Shown here: positions 36,770 to 45,047 of the stretch, piece by piece | How the letters are laid out: every line of letters begins with the position of its first letter | How positions within the stretch are numbered: the stretch's first letter is position 1 | Origin: Mycolicibacterium iranicum | GTDB taxonomy: Bacteria > Actinomycetota > Actinomycetes > Mycobacteriales > Mycobacteriaceae | NCBI RefSeq assembly: GCF_014190915.1 | Contig: NZ_JACHVU010000003.1 | Location: 186,001-250,000 of the forward strand | Direction: 5' to 3' | Length of the DNA: 64,000 bases | The notes under the pieces: model-generated | Database searches by the model: none | What the model was told of the DNA's origin: nothing | What the model saw: only the letters and a program-made list of their open reading frames with translations | Position numbers and translations under genes: made by a program

Positions 36770-37606
36770 TTACCTGCCGGTAGCCGTCACGTCGACGTCG
36801 GCGGCCATCGCGGCGCCGACGATGCCCGCGGTGTTCTGCAGTTCCGCGGCCACGACCGGGACGCGGTTCTTGAGCAGCGGCACCCATTTGTCGGCCTTGC
36901 GGCTGATGCCGCCGCCGGCGATGAACAGGTCGGGCCATATTGCGTTCTCGATCGCGACCAGCACCTTGGTGACCTCGACGGTCCAGCGCTCGTAGCTCCA
37001 GTCCTTGCGTTCCTTGACCGAGCTCGCCGCGCGGTGCTCGGCTTCCTTACCGCCCACCTCGAGGTGGCCGAACTCGGTGTTGGGCAGCAGCACCCCGTTG
37101 TGGATCACCGCCGAGCCGATTCCGGTGCCGAAGGTCAGCAACACGATCACGCCGGTGTTGTCGCGACCGGCGCCGAACTTCTCCTCGGCGAGCCCGGCGG
37201 CGTCGGCGTCGTTGAGCACGGTCACGCGCCGGCCGTTCAGCGCGCCCGCGATGACCTCCTGGGCGTTCAGCCCGATCCAGCCCTTGTCGACGTTGGCGGC
37301 GGTGCAGACGATCCCGTCGGCGACGACGCCCGGATAGGTCACCCCGAGCGGGCCCTCCCAGCCGAAGTGCGCGACAACCTCGGCGATGGTCTTCGCCACT
37401 GCGTCCGGGGTGGCCGGCTGCGGGGTGAGGAGCTTGAAGCGTTCGCCGATGAGCTGGCCGGTGTCGAGGTCGACGATGCCGCCTTTGACGCCGCTGCCGC
37501 CCACGTCGATGCCGAACCCGCGACGCAGCGAGCCGGCTCCGGGGTCGAACGTCCCGGCCGCACCCGACGATTCCGGCGACTCCGGCGACTCAGCTTCGGC
37601 GGACAT
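36770..37606 (-). CDS. ppgK: Polyphosphate glucokinase PpgK
   Basis: PpgK phosphorylates glucose using polyphosphate or ATP. The 278-residue ROK-family protein has a Ser/Pro/Glu-rich N-terminus, then GIDVGGSGVKGGIVDLDTG (phosphate loop), a glucose-binding region with LNDADAAGLAE, and TFGTGIGSA followed by LLPNTEFGH, typical of polyphosphate-using enzymes. The ATG at 37606 has GAGGAG upstream. It faces away from suhB. The sigA-ppgK-suhB order is conserved in mycobacteria. Confidence 0.94.
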   Translation of the reverse strand: MSAEAESPESPESSGAAGTFDPGAGSLRRGFGIDVGGSGVKGGIVDLDTGQLIGERFKLLTPQPATPDAVAKTIAEVVAHFGWEGPLGVTYPGVVADGIVCTAANVDKGWIGLNAQEVIAGALNGRRVTVLNDADAAGLAEEKFGAGRDNTGVIVLLTFGTGIGSAVIHNGVLLPNTEFGHLEVGGKEAEHRAASSVKERKDWSYERWTVEVTKVLVAIENAIWPDLFIAGGGISRKADKWVPLLKNRVPVVAAELQNTAGIVGAAMAADVDVTATGR

Positions 37607-37738
37607 GGGGGCTCCTCTGCGCAGGTGGGCGGCCTCGGCCTGGTGGGGCGATGCCACCCTATCGGCTCACCAATTGTGATGTGCGCCAGTCGTGCATCCG
37701 GTGGGCCGCCGAGGTGCCCGGTGTGCTGCGATGGTCCG

Positions 37739-38596
37739 GTGACTACCGACAACGATCCCGTGGAGCTGCGCCGGGTTGCCGAGCAGCTGGCGACCGAGGC
37801 CGCCGAGTTCGTGCGCACCCGCCGCATCGAGGTGTTCGGCCCGGGCGCTCCGGGTGACGGGCCCTCCGGTGGGGAGCCCGCGGTGCGGGCGAAGAGCACT
37901 CCGACTGATCCGGTGACCGTCGTCGACACCGCCACGGAGCGGCTCCTGCGGGAGCGGCTCGCGGTCCTTCGGCCCGGGGACGCGATCCTGGGCGAGGAGG
38001 AGGGCGGCCCGGCAGGGGTCGCGACCGGGCAGCTCACCTGGGTCCTGGATCCGATCGACGGGACGGTCAACTTCCTTTACGGCATCCCCGCCTACGCCGT
38101 GTCGGTCGGCGTTCGTCGCGACGGCGTCTCGGTCGCCGGGGCCGTGGCCGACGTGGCGGCGGGAGCCGTCTACTCGGCCGCACTGGGGCACGGAGCCCAC
38201 GTGCGGCAGGACGCCGCGGTCACCCCGCTGCGGTGTAGCCCGGCCACCGACCTGTCCATGGCCCTGGTGGGCACCGGGTTCTCCTACGACCGCGAGCACA
38301 GGCGGCAGCAGGGGCGGATCGTGGCCGGGTTGCTGCCCGACGTGCGCGATCTGCGCCGCCTCGGATCGTGCGCGCTCGACCTCTGCATGGTCGCGGCGGG
38401 CCGGCTGGACGCCTACTTCGAAGACGACGTCCACCTGTGGGACTGGGCGGCGGGCGCCCTGATCGCCGCGGAAGCCGGGGCCCGGGTGCGCCCACCCGAC
38501 TCGAGCGACGGCGCCGGGCTGATGGTGGCGGCCGCGCCCGGCATCAGCGCCGCATTCGACGAGGCGCTGGTCCGCTCCGGCGCGCGGACGGCGTGA
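37739..38596 (+). CDS. suhB: Inositol-1-monophosphatase SuhB
   Basis: SuhB hydrolyses inositol-1-phosphate to myo-inositol, needed for phosphatidylinositol, mycothiol and lipoarabinomannan. The 285-residue protein has the metal-binding motifs GEEEGG, WVLDPIDGTVNFLYGIP and WDWAAGALIAAEAGA of the IMPase family. The GTG at 37739 is chosen because family similarity (ELRRVAEQLATEAAEFV) starts just after it; the long frame upstream is antisense to ppgK and sigA. No clear -10 or ribosome-binding site was identified. Confidence 0.93.
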   Translation: MTTDNDPVELRRVAEQLATEAAEFVRTRRIEVFGPGAPGDGPSGGEPAVRAKSTPTDPVTVVDTATERLLRERLAVLRPGDAILGEEEGGPAGVATGQLTWVLDPIDGTVNFLYGIPAYAVSVGVRRDGVSVAGAVADVAAGAVYSAALGHGAHVRQDAAVTPLRCSPATDLSMALVGTGFSYDREHRRQQGRIVAGLLPDVRDLRRLGSCALDLCMVAAGRLDAYFEDDVHLWDWAAGALIAAEAGARVRPPDSSDGAGLMVAAAPGISAAFDEALVRSGARTA

Positions 38597-38616
38597 CGGG
38601 GCCGGTCCCGCGACTG

Positions 38617-39273
38617 TCAGCAGGTTCCGGTGTGGGCCTTGGTCAGGAGGTCGGCGTCGGCGGGCTGAGTGGCATCGGGCAGCAGGCTCGCCAGCACGGC
38701 GTCGATGTCGTCGCTGTGGGTGAGCTCGGTGAAGTCGGTGCCGATCGCGAGGTCGACGCTGTCGTCGGCACGCCCGTCCTGGAACAACTCGGTGCAGGGG
38801 GCGACCAGCCAGACCGCCGCGGCCGCCGCGCGCCCGGACGGTCCGAACCGGATCTGGCCCTGGCACTGCAGCCGTGCGGTCACGTAGATCGGGTCGTTGG
38901 CGGCCTCGGGGTCGGTGAAGCCGAGGTCGCGCAGCGCTCCGGCCACCTCGGCGGCCTGGCCACCCTGACCGCTGGCGTTGAACACCCGGATCCGGGCGTC
39001 GGCGAGTTTGGCCGGGGTGACCTCGATCATCGACGACCGCGACACCTGCTCACCGAGATCGGGGACCGGCGCCCCGGGCTCGGCCGGCGGGGGAGGCCGG
39101 TTGCAGATCGCGGCCTGTGGAATGTCCGGTGGCCGCGACAGGGCGATGACCCACACCAAGAGGGCCACCACGCCCAGGCATCCGAACATCACGATGCCGG
39201 GCAGATAGCTCCGGCGCCGGAACGGGCGGCCGTGTCTGTCGAACGCCGTGCCCTCGGTGATTTGCGCGACCAC
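38617..39273 (-). CDS. cei: Envelope integrity protein Cei
   Basis: The 218-residue protein has a short cytoplasmic start, a single membrane helix around 27-47 (IVMFGCLGVVALLVWVIAL) and an extracellular LytR_C-type domain with RIRVFNASGQGGQAAEVAGAL. Cei is required for envelope integrity and virulence in M. tuberculosis (Rv2700). The GTG at 39273 follows TAGAGT by seven bases and matches the family N-terminus QITEGTAFDRHGRPF; an in-frame GTG at 39282 would overlap that promoter. A CRP-type site lies about 74 bases upstream. Confidence 0.9.
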   Translation of the reverse strand: MVAQITEGTAFDRHGRPFRRRSYLPGIVMFGCLGVVALLVWVIALSRPPDIPQAAICNRPPPPAEPGAPVPDLGEQVSRSSMIEVTPAKLADARIRVFNASGQGGQAAEVAGALRDLGFTDPEAANDPIYVTARLQCQGQIRFGPSGRAAAAAVWLVAPCTELFQDGRADDSVDLAIGTDFTELTHSDDIDAVLASLLPDATQPADADLLTKAHTGTC

Positions 39274-39280
39274 GGTCAGC

Positions 39281-39286
39281 ACTCTA
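39281..39286 (-). promoter_or_regulatory. -10 hexamer of cei
   Basis: TAGAGT on the minus strand is followed by seven bases and the GTG at 39273. This fixes the preferred start of cei. Confidence 0.55.
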
Positions 39287-39338
39287 GAGCCACCGCGAGT
39301 GGGCCACCTACCGGCTCGTCAAGCAGGCATTTCCATCC

Positions 39339-39354
39339 TGTGACGTAAATCACA
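39339..39354. promoter_or_regulatory. CRP/FNR-family binding site between cei and the DUF4193 gene
   Basis: TGTGACGTAAATCACA is a perfect match to TGTGA-N6-TCACA, the site bound by mycobacterial CRP. Its centre is about 74 bases upstream of the predicted leaderless cei start and about 75 bases from the estimated start of the DUF4193 transcript (TACAAA at 39410), so it could serve both divergent genes. Confidence 0.8.
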
Positions 39355-39451
39355 TTAGAACCGGTGTCAATACGGGCACGAATCGTTTGGCGGATGCGTT
39401 CGACGCTGGTACAAAGCAACGCTGCACACAAGCTTCATGGAGGGGACAGGT

Positions 39452-39754
39452 ATGGCCACTGACTACGACGCCCCAAGGCGCACAGAAACCGATGACGTTT
39501 CCGAGGACTCGCTGGAGGAGTTGAAGGCCCGGCGCAACGAGGCCCAGTCCGCCGTCGTCGACGTCGACGAATCCGAATCGGCGGAGTCCTTCGAACTGCC
39601 GGGCGCCGATCTGTCCGGTGAGGAGCTCTCGGTCCGGGTGATCCCGAAGCAGGCCGACGAGTTCACCTGCTCGAGCTGCTTCTTGGTTCATCACCGCAGC
39701 CGTCTTGCCACCGAGAAGAACGGCATGATGATCTGCACCGACTGCGCCGCCTGA
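39452..39754 (+). CDS. DUF4193 small zinc-ribbon protein (Rv2699c-like)
   Basis: The 100-residue protein has an acidic, Ser/Glu-rich N-terminal half and a C-terminal zinc ribbon (TCSSCFLVHHRSRLA ... MMICTDCAA: two CxxC pairs). This is the DUF4193 family, conserved through actinobacteria and reported as essential in M. tuberculosis as I recall. The ATG at 39452 has GGAGGGG upstream. The acidic tail plus zinc ribbon suggests an RNA-polymerase- or ribosome-associated factor, but this is inference. A CRP site lies upstream. Confidence 0.88.
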   Translation: MATDYDAPRRTETDDVSEDSLEELKARRNEAQSAVVDVDESESAESFELPGADLSGEELSVRVIPKQADEFTCSSCFLVHHRSRLATEKNGMMICTDCAA

Positions 39755-39775
39755 GGCAGGCTCGGGTCCGTCCCC

Positions 39776-40252
39776 TCAGGACTTGAGCGCTGCCAGAACC
39801 CTGTCTGGGTGCTTCGCGCTGATCAGCCAGTACGGGGTGGGGTCCTCCGGATCGTCGAGGACCAGAAGCACCATGGGGCCCACCCAGCCCTTGTGCACGA
39901 CGTAGGCCGCAGGGTCGAGTTGGCGGCCCAGCGCCGCCGACTTGGCCGAGCGGGGCACCTCCGCGGAGCGGGTCACCACCGAGACGGGTAGGTGGGCTTC
40001 GCCGACCCACAGTTCGGTGTCCCCGCCGGAGCTCACCACCCGCAGTTCGGTCCGTCCGAGCGCGAGCAGTACGACCGCGGCGACCGGCAGCAGCACCGCG
40101 TAGGGCAGCCACGTGGGCAGCGCTGGGATGCCCTGGTTGACCTCGAGGGCGATGAGTGCGGCCAGGCCCAGGCCCGGCAACCACCACCACAGCGGCACCC
40201 AGAGCCGCTCGCGATAGCGGACCGTTTGGGCGGTGGCGCGCGTGTCAGACAC
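39776..40252 (-). CDS. DUF3093 membrane protein (Rv2698-like)
   Basis: The 158-residue protein has two membrane helices near the N-terminus ([34 protein letters not shown]) and a C-terminal beta-rich domain with [21 protein letters not shown] and the conserved [27 protein letters not shown]. It matches DUF3093. The GTG at 40252 is seven bases after TACTCT, and it is divergent from dut, with which it shares a promoter core. Its role is unknown. Confidence 0.85.
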   Translation of the reverse strand: MSDTRATAQTVRYRERLWVPLWWWLPGLGLAALIALEVNQGIPALPTWLPYAVLLPVAAVVLLALGRTELRVVSSGGDTELWVGEAHLPVSVVTRSAEVPRSAKSAALGRQLDPAAYVVHKGWVGPMVLLVLDDPEDPTPYWLISAKHPDRVLAALKS

Positions 40253-40259
40253 GCGGCCC

Positions 40260-40269
40260 AGAGTAATCT
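40260..40269. promoter_or_regulatory. Overlapping divergent -10 elements of DUF3093 and dut
   Basis: On the plus strand TAATCT (40264-40269) precedes the dut GTG by eight bases. On the minus strand TACTCT (40265-40260) precedes the DUF3093 GTG by seven bases. The hexamers share the TA base pairs at 40264-40265, so one core promoter probably fires both ways, with both mRNAs leaderless. Confidence 0.6.
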
Positions 40270-40277
40270 CTGACGCC

Positions 40278-40742
40278 GTGTCCACATCTTTGGCGGTTGT
40301 GCGGCTCGACCGCGAGCTTCCGCTGCCCAGCAGGGCCCACGACGGGGACGCGGGGGTCGACCTGGTCAGCGCGCAGGACGTCCGGCTGGGCCCCGGGGAG
40401 CGGGCGCTGGTGCCCACCGGGGTCGCGGTCGCGATTCCGCACGGGATGGTGGGTCTCATCCACCCTCGTTCGGGACTGGCTGCGCGCGTGGGACTTTCGA
40501 TCGTCAACAGCCCCGGGACGATCGACGCGGGCTACCGCGGGGAGATCAAGGTCTGCCTGATCAATCTCGATCCGGCGACCCCCATCGAGATCCACCGCGG
40601 CGACCGGATCGCGCAGCTTCTGGTCCAGCGCGTGGAATTGCCGGAGCTGATCGAGGTGACGTCCTTCGACGAAGCAGGGCTCGCCGAGACGACGCGTGGC
40701 GAAGGTGGCCACGGTTCGTCGGGTGGGCATGCCAGTCTGTAG
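40278..40742 (+). CDS. dut: Deoxyuridine triphosphatase Dut
   Basis: Dut hydrolyses dUTP to dUMP, preventing uracil incorporation and feeding thymidylate synthesis. The 154-residue trimeric-type enzyme shows motif 1 DAGVDLVSA, motif 2 [12 protein letters not shown], motif 3 [17 protein letters not shown], motif 4 [12 protein letters not shown], and the C-terminal Gly/Ser-rich arm with GHGSSGGHA. The length equals the M. tuberculosis enzyme. DUF3710 follows after 11 bases. Confidence 0.96.
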   Translation: MSTSLAVVRLDRELPLPSRAHDGDAGVDLVSAQDVRLGPGERALVPTGVAVAIPHGMVGLIHPRSGLAARVGLSIVNSPGTIDAGYRGEIKVCLINLDPATPIEIHRGDRIAQLLVQRVELPELIEVTSFDEAGLAETTRGEGGHGSSGGHASL

Positions 40743-40753
40743 GTGGAGTTGAC

Positions 40754-41572
40754 ATGGCTTCAGGCAGACACCGCAGCGAGAGGGACGCAGTGCCCGAGGA
40801 GGTGACGTCGGTGGACACCGACGACGAGGAGCTGGAAGGCCCGTTCGACATCGACGATTTCGATGATCCGGCGGTCGCCACGCTGGCGCGGCTGGACCTG
40901 GGCTCGGTGTTGATCCCGATGCCCGACGCGGGCCAGGTGCAGGTCGAGATGAACGAGGCGGGGGTGCCGAGCGCGGTCTGGGTGGTCACACCCGACGGCC
41001 GGTTCACGATCGCGGCCTACGCGGCCCCGAAGTCGGCCGGGCTGTGGCGCGAGGTCGCCTCGGAGCTCGCCGAATCGCTGCGCAAGGACGCACCGAAGGT
41101 CAGCATCGAGGACGGCCCGTGGGGCCGCGAGGTGGTCGGGTCCGCGGGCGAGGGGGCCGCGGTCGTGCGGTTCATCGGCGTGGACGGCTACCGGTGGATG
41201 GTGCGATGCGTCGTCAACGGCCCGTACGAGCGCATGGGTGCCCTCGCCGAGCAGGCACGCAATGCGTTGGCCGACACGGTCGTCCGTCGAGGCGACACAC
41301 CGATGCCGGTGCGCACACCGCTGCCGGTGCAGCTGCCCGAACCGATGGCCGCCCAGCTCGCGGCCGCCCAGCAGCAGGCGATGGCACAGCAGCAACAGGC
41401 CGCCGCGCAGGCGGGCGGGGCTGCACCGCAGCAGCAGCAGCAACCGGCGCCACAGCAGCCCGCGCAGACTCCCGAACAGCCCGCGCAGCAGGATCAGCCT
41501 CCGGCTCCGGATGCGCGGCGCAGCACGCTCGGTTCGGCCATGCAGCAGCTGCGCACCATCACCGGAGGCTGA
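40754..41572 (+). CDS. DUF3710 family protein (Rv2696c-like)
   Basis: The 272-residue protein has an acidic N-terminus (DTDDEELEGPFDIDDFDDP), the DUF3710 core (LDLGSVLIPMP ... VWVVTPDGRFTIAAYAAPKS ... WMVRCVVNGPY), and a C-terminal tail rich in Gln, Ala and Pro, with runs of four and five glutamines. The ATG at 40754 has GGTGGAG upstream. It sits directly after dut in one probable transcript. Function is unknown. Confidence 0.88.
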   Translation: MASGRHRSERDAVPEEVTSVDTDDEELEGPFDIDDFDDPAVATLARLDLGSVLIPMPDAGQVQVEMNEAGVPSAVWVVTPDGRFTIAAYAAPKSAGLWREVASELAESLRKDAPKVSIEDGPWGREVVGSAGEGAAVVRFIGVDGYRWMVRCVVNGPYERMGALAEQARNALADTVVRRGDTPMPVRTPLPVQLPEPMAAQLAAAQQQAMAQQQQAAAQAGGAAPQQQQQPAPQQPAQTPEQPAQQDQPPAPDARRSTLGSAMQQLRTITGG

Positions 41573-41594
41573 GGCTCCGCGCCGTTCGGCGGTG

Positions 41595-42314
41595 TCAGCG
41601 CCGCTCGGCGGCCTCGCCGACCGCGGCGAGGCACTGAGCGCCGAGGATTCCCGGATCGGCGCCGATGTCGTCGAGCGTGACCGTGCGCAGGGCTGCCCGG
41701 GGCGCCGCCGACACCCACTCGATTCCCACCTCCAGCGGATGCACCGCGTCGTCGGTGGCGGACACGACACCCAATGGTGGCCGCAGTGTCTCGAGGCGGG
41801 CCGTGGTCGGGGCTATGAACCGCGCGGCGTCCTCCATCGCGTCCGGCAGCGCCGGCCACTGATCCAGCCACGACCGGGTCAGTTCGTCGGCCAGCCAGGC
41901 CGGGCTCGACTGCTGCATCTGCGTGGTGGTCGTCACCAACCCTTCGCGGCGCAGCATGTCGGCGGAGTAGCGGGCCGCCAGGGCCGCGGGCGCGGTCTCG
42001 GGGTCGCCCGTCCATGCGGGCAGCGCCGCGAGCACCGCGACCGTCCCGTCGGGGTGTGTCAGAGCCCACTCGAGGGCGACGGCGGCGCCGATGGACACCC
42101 CACCCACGGCGATCGGTGACGGCGCGGCTGCGCGGCACGCGTTGTCGAGCTCGTCGCGGTACCCGTCGATCAGCCGGTGCGGCTGCGGCCGCGGCGTTAC
42201 GACGACCGCACCGACCTGGTGCAACGCGGCGGAGAATGCCCGGTAGACGAAGTCGTCGTCGGACCCCGTGCCCGGGAGCAGAACGGTGGTGATTCCGCGC
42301 AGGATGGCCGCCAT
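41595..42314 (-). CDS. Alpha/beta hydrolase (Rv2695-like)
   Basis: The 239-residue cytoplasmic alpha/beta-fold protein has an N-terminal TTVLLPGTGSDDDFVYRAF (oxyanion-hole region), the nucleophile elbow GGVSIGAAVALEWA (GxSxG), and a late VSATDDAVHP with the acid residue. No substrate is evident. The ATG at 42314 is short of a clear ribosome-binding site. It converges on DUF3710 and diverges from the OB-fold gene. Confidence 0.85.
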   Translation of the reverse strand: MAAILRGITTVLLPGTGSDDDFVYRAFSAALHQVGAVVVTPRPQPHRLIDGYRDELDNACRAAAPSPIAVGGVSIGAAVALEWALTHPDGTVAVLAALPAWTGDPETAPAALAARYSADMLRREGLVTTTTQMQQSSPAWLADELTRSWLDQWPALPDAMEDAARFIAPTTARLETLRPPLGVVSATDDAVHPLEVGIEWVSAAPRAALRTVTLDDIGADPGILGAQCLAAVGEAAERR

Positions 42315-42459
42315 GTTTCGATCGTGCCTGGTGAGGGAAAACCCGACCCTGGCGACCCGCTCAACACCCGCCCCGTGGTTAGCACTTCGGAACCAAGAGG
42401 TCTACCGTGGCGTTGGTCAAGTGAGTCCACAGTGGATTGGCAGAAGGTCAGGAGAAGCC

Positions 42460-42831
42460 ATGGCTACGGCCGAGGGGTATCTTCGACGGCTCACCCGGCG
42501 GTTGACCGAAGATCCGGAACAACTCGACGTCGAAGAGCTCAGCGACGAAGCCGCTAACACCGGCGCGCAGAAGGCGATTGACTGTCAGCGCGGCCAGGAA
42601 GTGACCATGATCGGCACCCTGCGCAGCGTCGAGTGCAACGGCAAGAGTTGCGCCGGCGGCGTGAAGGCCGAGTTGTTCGACGGCACGGACACCGTGATGT
42701 TGGTGTGGCTGGGGCAGCGGCGCATCCCGGGGATCGAATCCGGGCGCACCCTCAAGGTGCACGGTCGCGTCGGCAAGCTCGACAACGGCAGCAAGGCGAT
42801 CTACAACCCCCACTACGAGATCCAGAAGTGA
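42460..42831 (+). CDS. OB-fold nucleic-acid-binding protein (Rv2694c-like)
   Basis: The 123-residue protein has an N-terminal helix pair (YLRRLTRRLTEDPEQLDVEEL) and an OB fold (residues ~45-120) with GQEVTMIGTLRSVE, AELFDGTDTVMLVWLGQRRIPGIESG and LKVHGRVGKL. The ATG at 42460 has AGGAG close upstream. The stop overlaps the DUF3159 start (GTGA). A role in nucleic-acid binding is suggested by the fold only. Confidence 0.88.
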   Translation: MATAEGYLRRLTRRLTEDPEQLDVEELSDEAANTGAQKAIDCQRGQEVTMIGTLRSVECNGKSCAGGVKAELFDGTDTVMLVWLGQRRIPGIESGRTLKVHGRVGKLDNGSKAIYNPHYEIQK

Positions 42832-43559
42832 GCGACCCCGGTACCGATCCGGGCACGCAGACATCTCCGGCGCGTGGCGCGGCCGTGCTGGAACAGATGG
42901 GCGGTATCAGCGGCCTGATCTATTCGTCGCTGCCGGTCCTCGTGTTCGTCCCGGTCTCGTCGGCCTTCGGTCTGATGCCGGCCATCATCGCCGCGCTCGG
43001 CGTGGCGACGCTGATCCTGATATGGCGCCTGGCGCGGCGTGAGACGGCCCAGCCGGCCATCTCCGGGTTCTTCGGCGTCGGCATCAGCGCGCTCATCGCC
43101 TATCTCGTCGGGGCGTCCAAGGGCTACTTCCTCCTCGGCATCTGGACGTCGCTGATCTGGGCGGTGGTGTTCGCGCTGTCGGTCGTGATCCGGCGTCCGC
43201 TGGTGGGCTATATCTGGGGGTGGGTCAACACCCACGACCGCCGGTGGCGCGAGGTGCGGGCGGCGGTGCTCGCCTTCGACGCGGCGACGCTAGTGTGGGT
43301 CGCGGTGTTCACGGCACGCTTCGTCGTCCAGCACCACCTCTACGACGCCGACCAGACAGGCTGGCTGGGTGTCGCCCGTATCGCGATGGGCTGGCCACTG
43401 ACCGCGGTGGCCGCCCTGGTGACGTACCTGGCGATCAGGAAGGCCAAGAAGGCGGTCCGTGAGGCGGGGCTCAGCGACGCTCCCGACGCCCCGACCGACC
43501 CCGCCGGCGACACCGACCCCGTCAGCGACACCGACGACCCGGCGCGCAAGACGACCTAG
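42828..43559 (+). CDS. DUF3159 membrane protein (Rv2693c-like)
   Basis: The 243-residue protein has about five to six membrane helices after a 25-residue Thr/Pro-rich start. Features include GLIYSSLPVLVFVPVSSAFGL and SVVIRRPLVGYIWGWVNTH, plus a hydrophilic Asp/Thr-rich tail. This is the DUF3159 family of actinobacteria. It is translationally coupled to the OB-fold gene by a GTGA overlap. It converges on ceoC. Function is unknown. Confidence 0.86.
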   Translation: MSDPGTDPGTQTSPARGAAVLEQMGGISGLIYSSLPVLVFVPVSSAFGLMPAIIAALGVATLILIWRLARRETAQPAISGFFGVGISALIAYLVGASKGYFLLGIWTSLIWAVVFALSVVIRRPLVGYIWGWVNTHDRRWREVRAAVLAFDAATLVWVAVFTARFVVQHHLYDADQTGWLGVARIAMGWPLTAVAALVTYLAIRKAKKAVREAGLSDAPDAPTDPAGDTDPVSDTDDPARKTT

Positions 43560-43580
43560 ACGGACCGAGGCAGGACGTCG

Positions 43581-44246
43581 TCAGCGCTGCTGGGGATGCA
43601 GCAGCAGTTCGCGCAGCTCGTCCTCGGCCTCGGCCACCGTGACGAACAACAGCTCGTCGCCCCCCTCAAGGGGTTCGTCCCGCTCGGGGACGATGACCCG
43701 GGGGCCACGCAGGATCGTCACCAGCGTCGCGTCCCGGGGGAGTTCCAGACGCTTGACGGGTTTGCCGCCCCACGGGGTGTCGTCGGGCAGGGTGATCTCG
43801 ACCAGGTTGGCCTGACCCTTGCGGAACTCCATCAGCCGGACGAGATCACCGACCGACACCGCTTCCTCCACGAGCGAGGCGAGCATGCGCGGCGTGGACA
43901 CCGCGACGTCGACGCCCCACGACTCGTCGAACAGCCACTCGTTGCGGGGATCGTTGACACGGGCGACGACCCTCGGCACCGCGAACTCGGTCTTGGAGAG
44001 CAGGCTCACCACGACGTTGGACTTGTCGTCGCCGGTCGCGGCGATCACGACGTCGAACTCGTGCAGCTTCACCGACTCCAGCAGGCTCAGCTCGCAGGCG
44101 TCCCCGAGGCGCCAGTGCGCGGCGGGGATCGCGTCGACGTCGATGTGGTCGGGGTTGCGTTCCAGCAGCGTCACTTCGTGCATGTCGACCAGCTCGCGGG
44201 CGATCGAACGCCCCACCGCCCCGGCCCCGGCAATCGCGACCTTCAT
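43581..44246 (-). CDS. ceoC: TrkA-family potassium uptake regulator CeoC
   Basis: The 221-residue peripheral protein has a Rossmann TrkA-N domain (VAIAGAGAVGRSIARELV; DACELSLLES; ATGDDKSNVVVSLL) and a C-terminal TrkA-C domain with DDTPWGGKPVKRLELP. Trk regulators bind NAD(H)/ATP and gate a potassium channel at the membrane. The ATG at 44246 has GAGGAG upstream, 29 bases after ceoB. The two act as a pair in mycobacterial K+ uptake and pH homeostasis. Confidence 0.93.
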   Translation of the reverse strand: MKVAIAGAGAVGRSIARELVDMHEVTLLERNPDHIDVDAIPAAHWRLGDACELSLLESVKLHEFDVVIAATGDDKSNVVVSLLSKTEFAVPRVVARVNDPRNEWLFDESWGVDVAVSTPRMLASLVEEAVSVGDLVRLMEFRKGQANLVEITLPDDTPWGGKPVKRLELPRDATLVTILRGPRVIVPERDEPLEGGDELLFVTVAEAEDELRELLLHPQQR

Positions 44247-44275
44247 CGCAGCGCTCCTCGCCTCTGTGCCATGGC

Positions 44276-44947
44276 TCAGCCCTCGGCGTCTTCGCTCGGC
44301 GGTAGCGCGGCGATCGCCAGCGCCTCGGCGATGTGGCCGGAGATCGCGGCGAGATACACCTGATCGCCGGCCTGGATGACCGTCTTGGCATCCGGCAGCA
44401 GGCCGGCGCCGAACCGGATCATGAACGACACCCGTCCCGCCGTCGCACTCTCCAGCTCGGTGAGCCGCCGGCCCACCCAATCCTCGTGCAGCGCCAACTC
44501 GGTGACGCCGACATTGCCGGTGGGGTCCCGCCACTTCGTGGTCTCGGTCTCCCGCGTGAGGACGTTGAGCAGCCGGTCGGTGGTCCACGGCACCGTGGCC
44601 ACGGTCGGGATGCCCAGGCGCTCATAGACCGCGGCGCGTTTGGCGTCGTAGATGCGGGCCACGACGCGTTGCACGCCGAAGGTCTCGCGGGCCACCCGGG
44701 CCGAGATGATGTTCGAGTTGTCGCCCGAGGAGACCGCCGCGAACGCCGACGCGCCCTCGATGCCGGCGCGGATCAGCACGTCACGGTCGAAGCCCATGCC
44801 CAGCACGCGTTCCCCCGGGAAGTCGGCAGAGAGCCGGTGGAAGGCGGTGCCGTCGCGGTCGATGACGGCGACGTCGTGGCCGATCCTGGCGAGGCTGTCC
44901 GACAGGGATGCGCCCACGCGGCCGCACCCCATCACCACTACGCGCAC
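44276..44947 (-). CDS. ceoB: TrkA-family potassium uptake regulator CeoB
   Basis: The 223-residue protein has a TrkA-N domain starting VRVVVMGCGRVGASLSDSLA (nucleotide-binding GxGxxG), followed by VAVIDRDGTAF and SGDNSNIISARVA, and a TrkA-C domain. The GTG at 44947 follows AAAGGA by seven bases. The longer frame upstream lies in the divergent permease. It precedes ceoC in one operon and is divergent from the APC permease. Confidence 0.93.
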   Translation of the reverse strand: MRVVVMGCGRVGASLSDSLARIGHDVAVIDRDGTAFHRLSADFPGERVLGMGFDRDVLIRAGIEGASAFAAVSSGDNSNIISARVARETFGVQRVVARIYDAKRAAVYERLGIPTVATVPWTTDRLLNVLTRETETTKWRDPTGNVGVTELALHEDWVGRRLTELESATAGRVSFMIRFGAGLLPDAKTVIQAGDQVYLAAISGHIAEALAIAALPPSEDAEG

Positions 44948-45033
44948 CTGAGGGTCCTTTCCCCGCCGAGGCTGCTGCAAAACCCGTGCACCCGGAACGC
45001 TACCGCTTCCCGACGGCCATCGGCCTTCGGGCT

Positions 45034-45039
45034 TACCCT
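45034..45039 (+). promoter_or_regulatory. -10 hexamer of the APC permease gene
   Basis: TACCCT is followed by eight bases and the GTG at 45048. It supports the GTG over the in-frame TTG at 45039, which falls on the hexamer itself. Confidence 0.5.
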
Positions 45040-45047
45040 TGGCAGTC

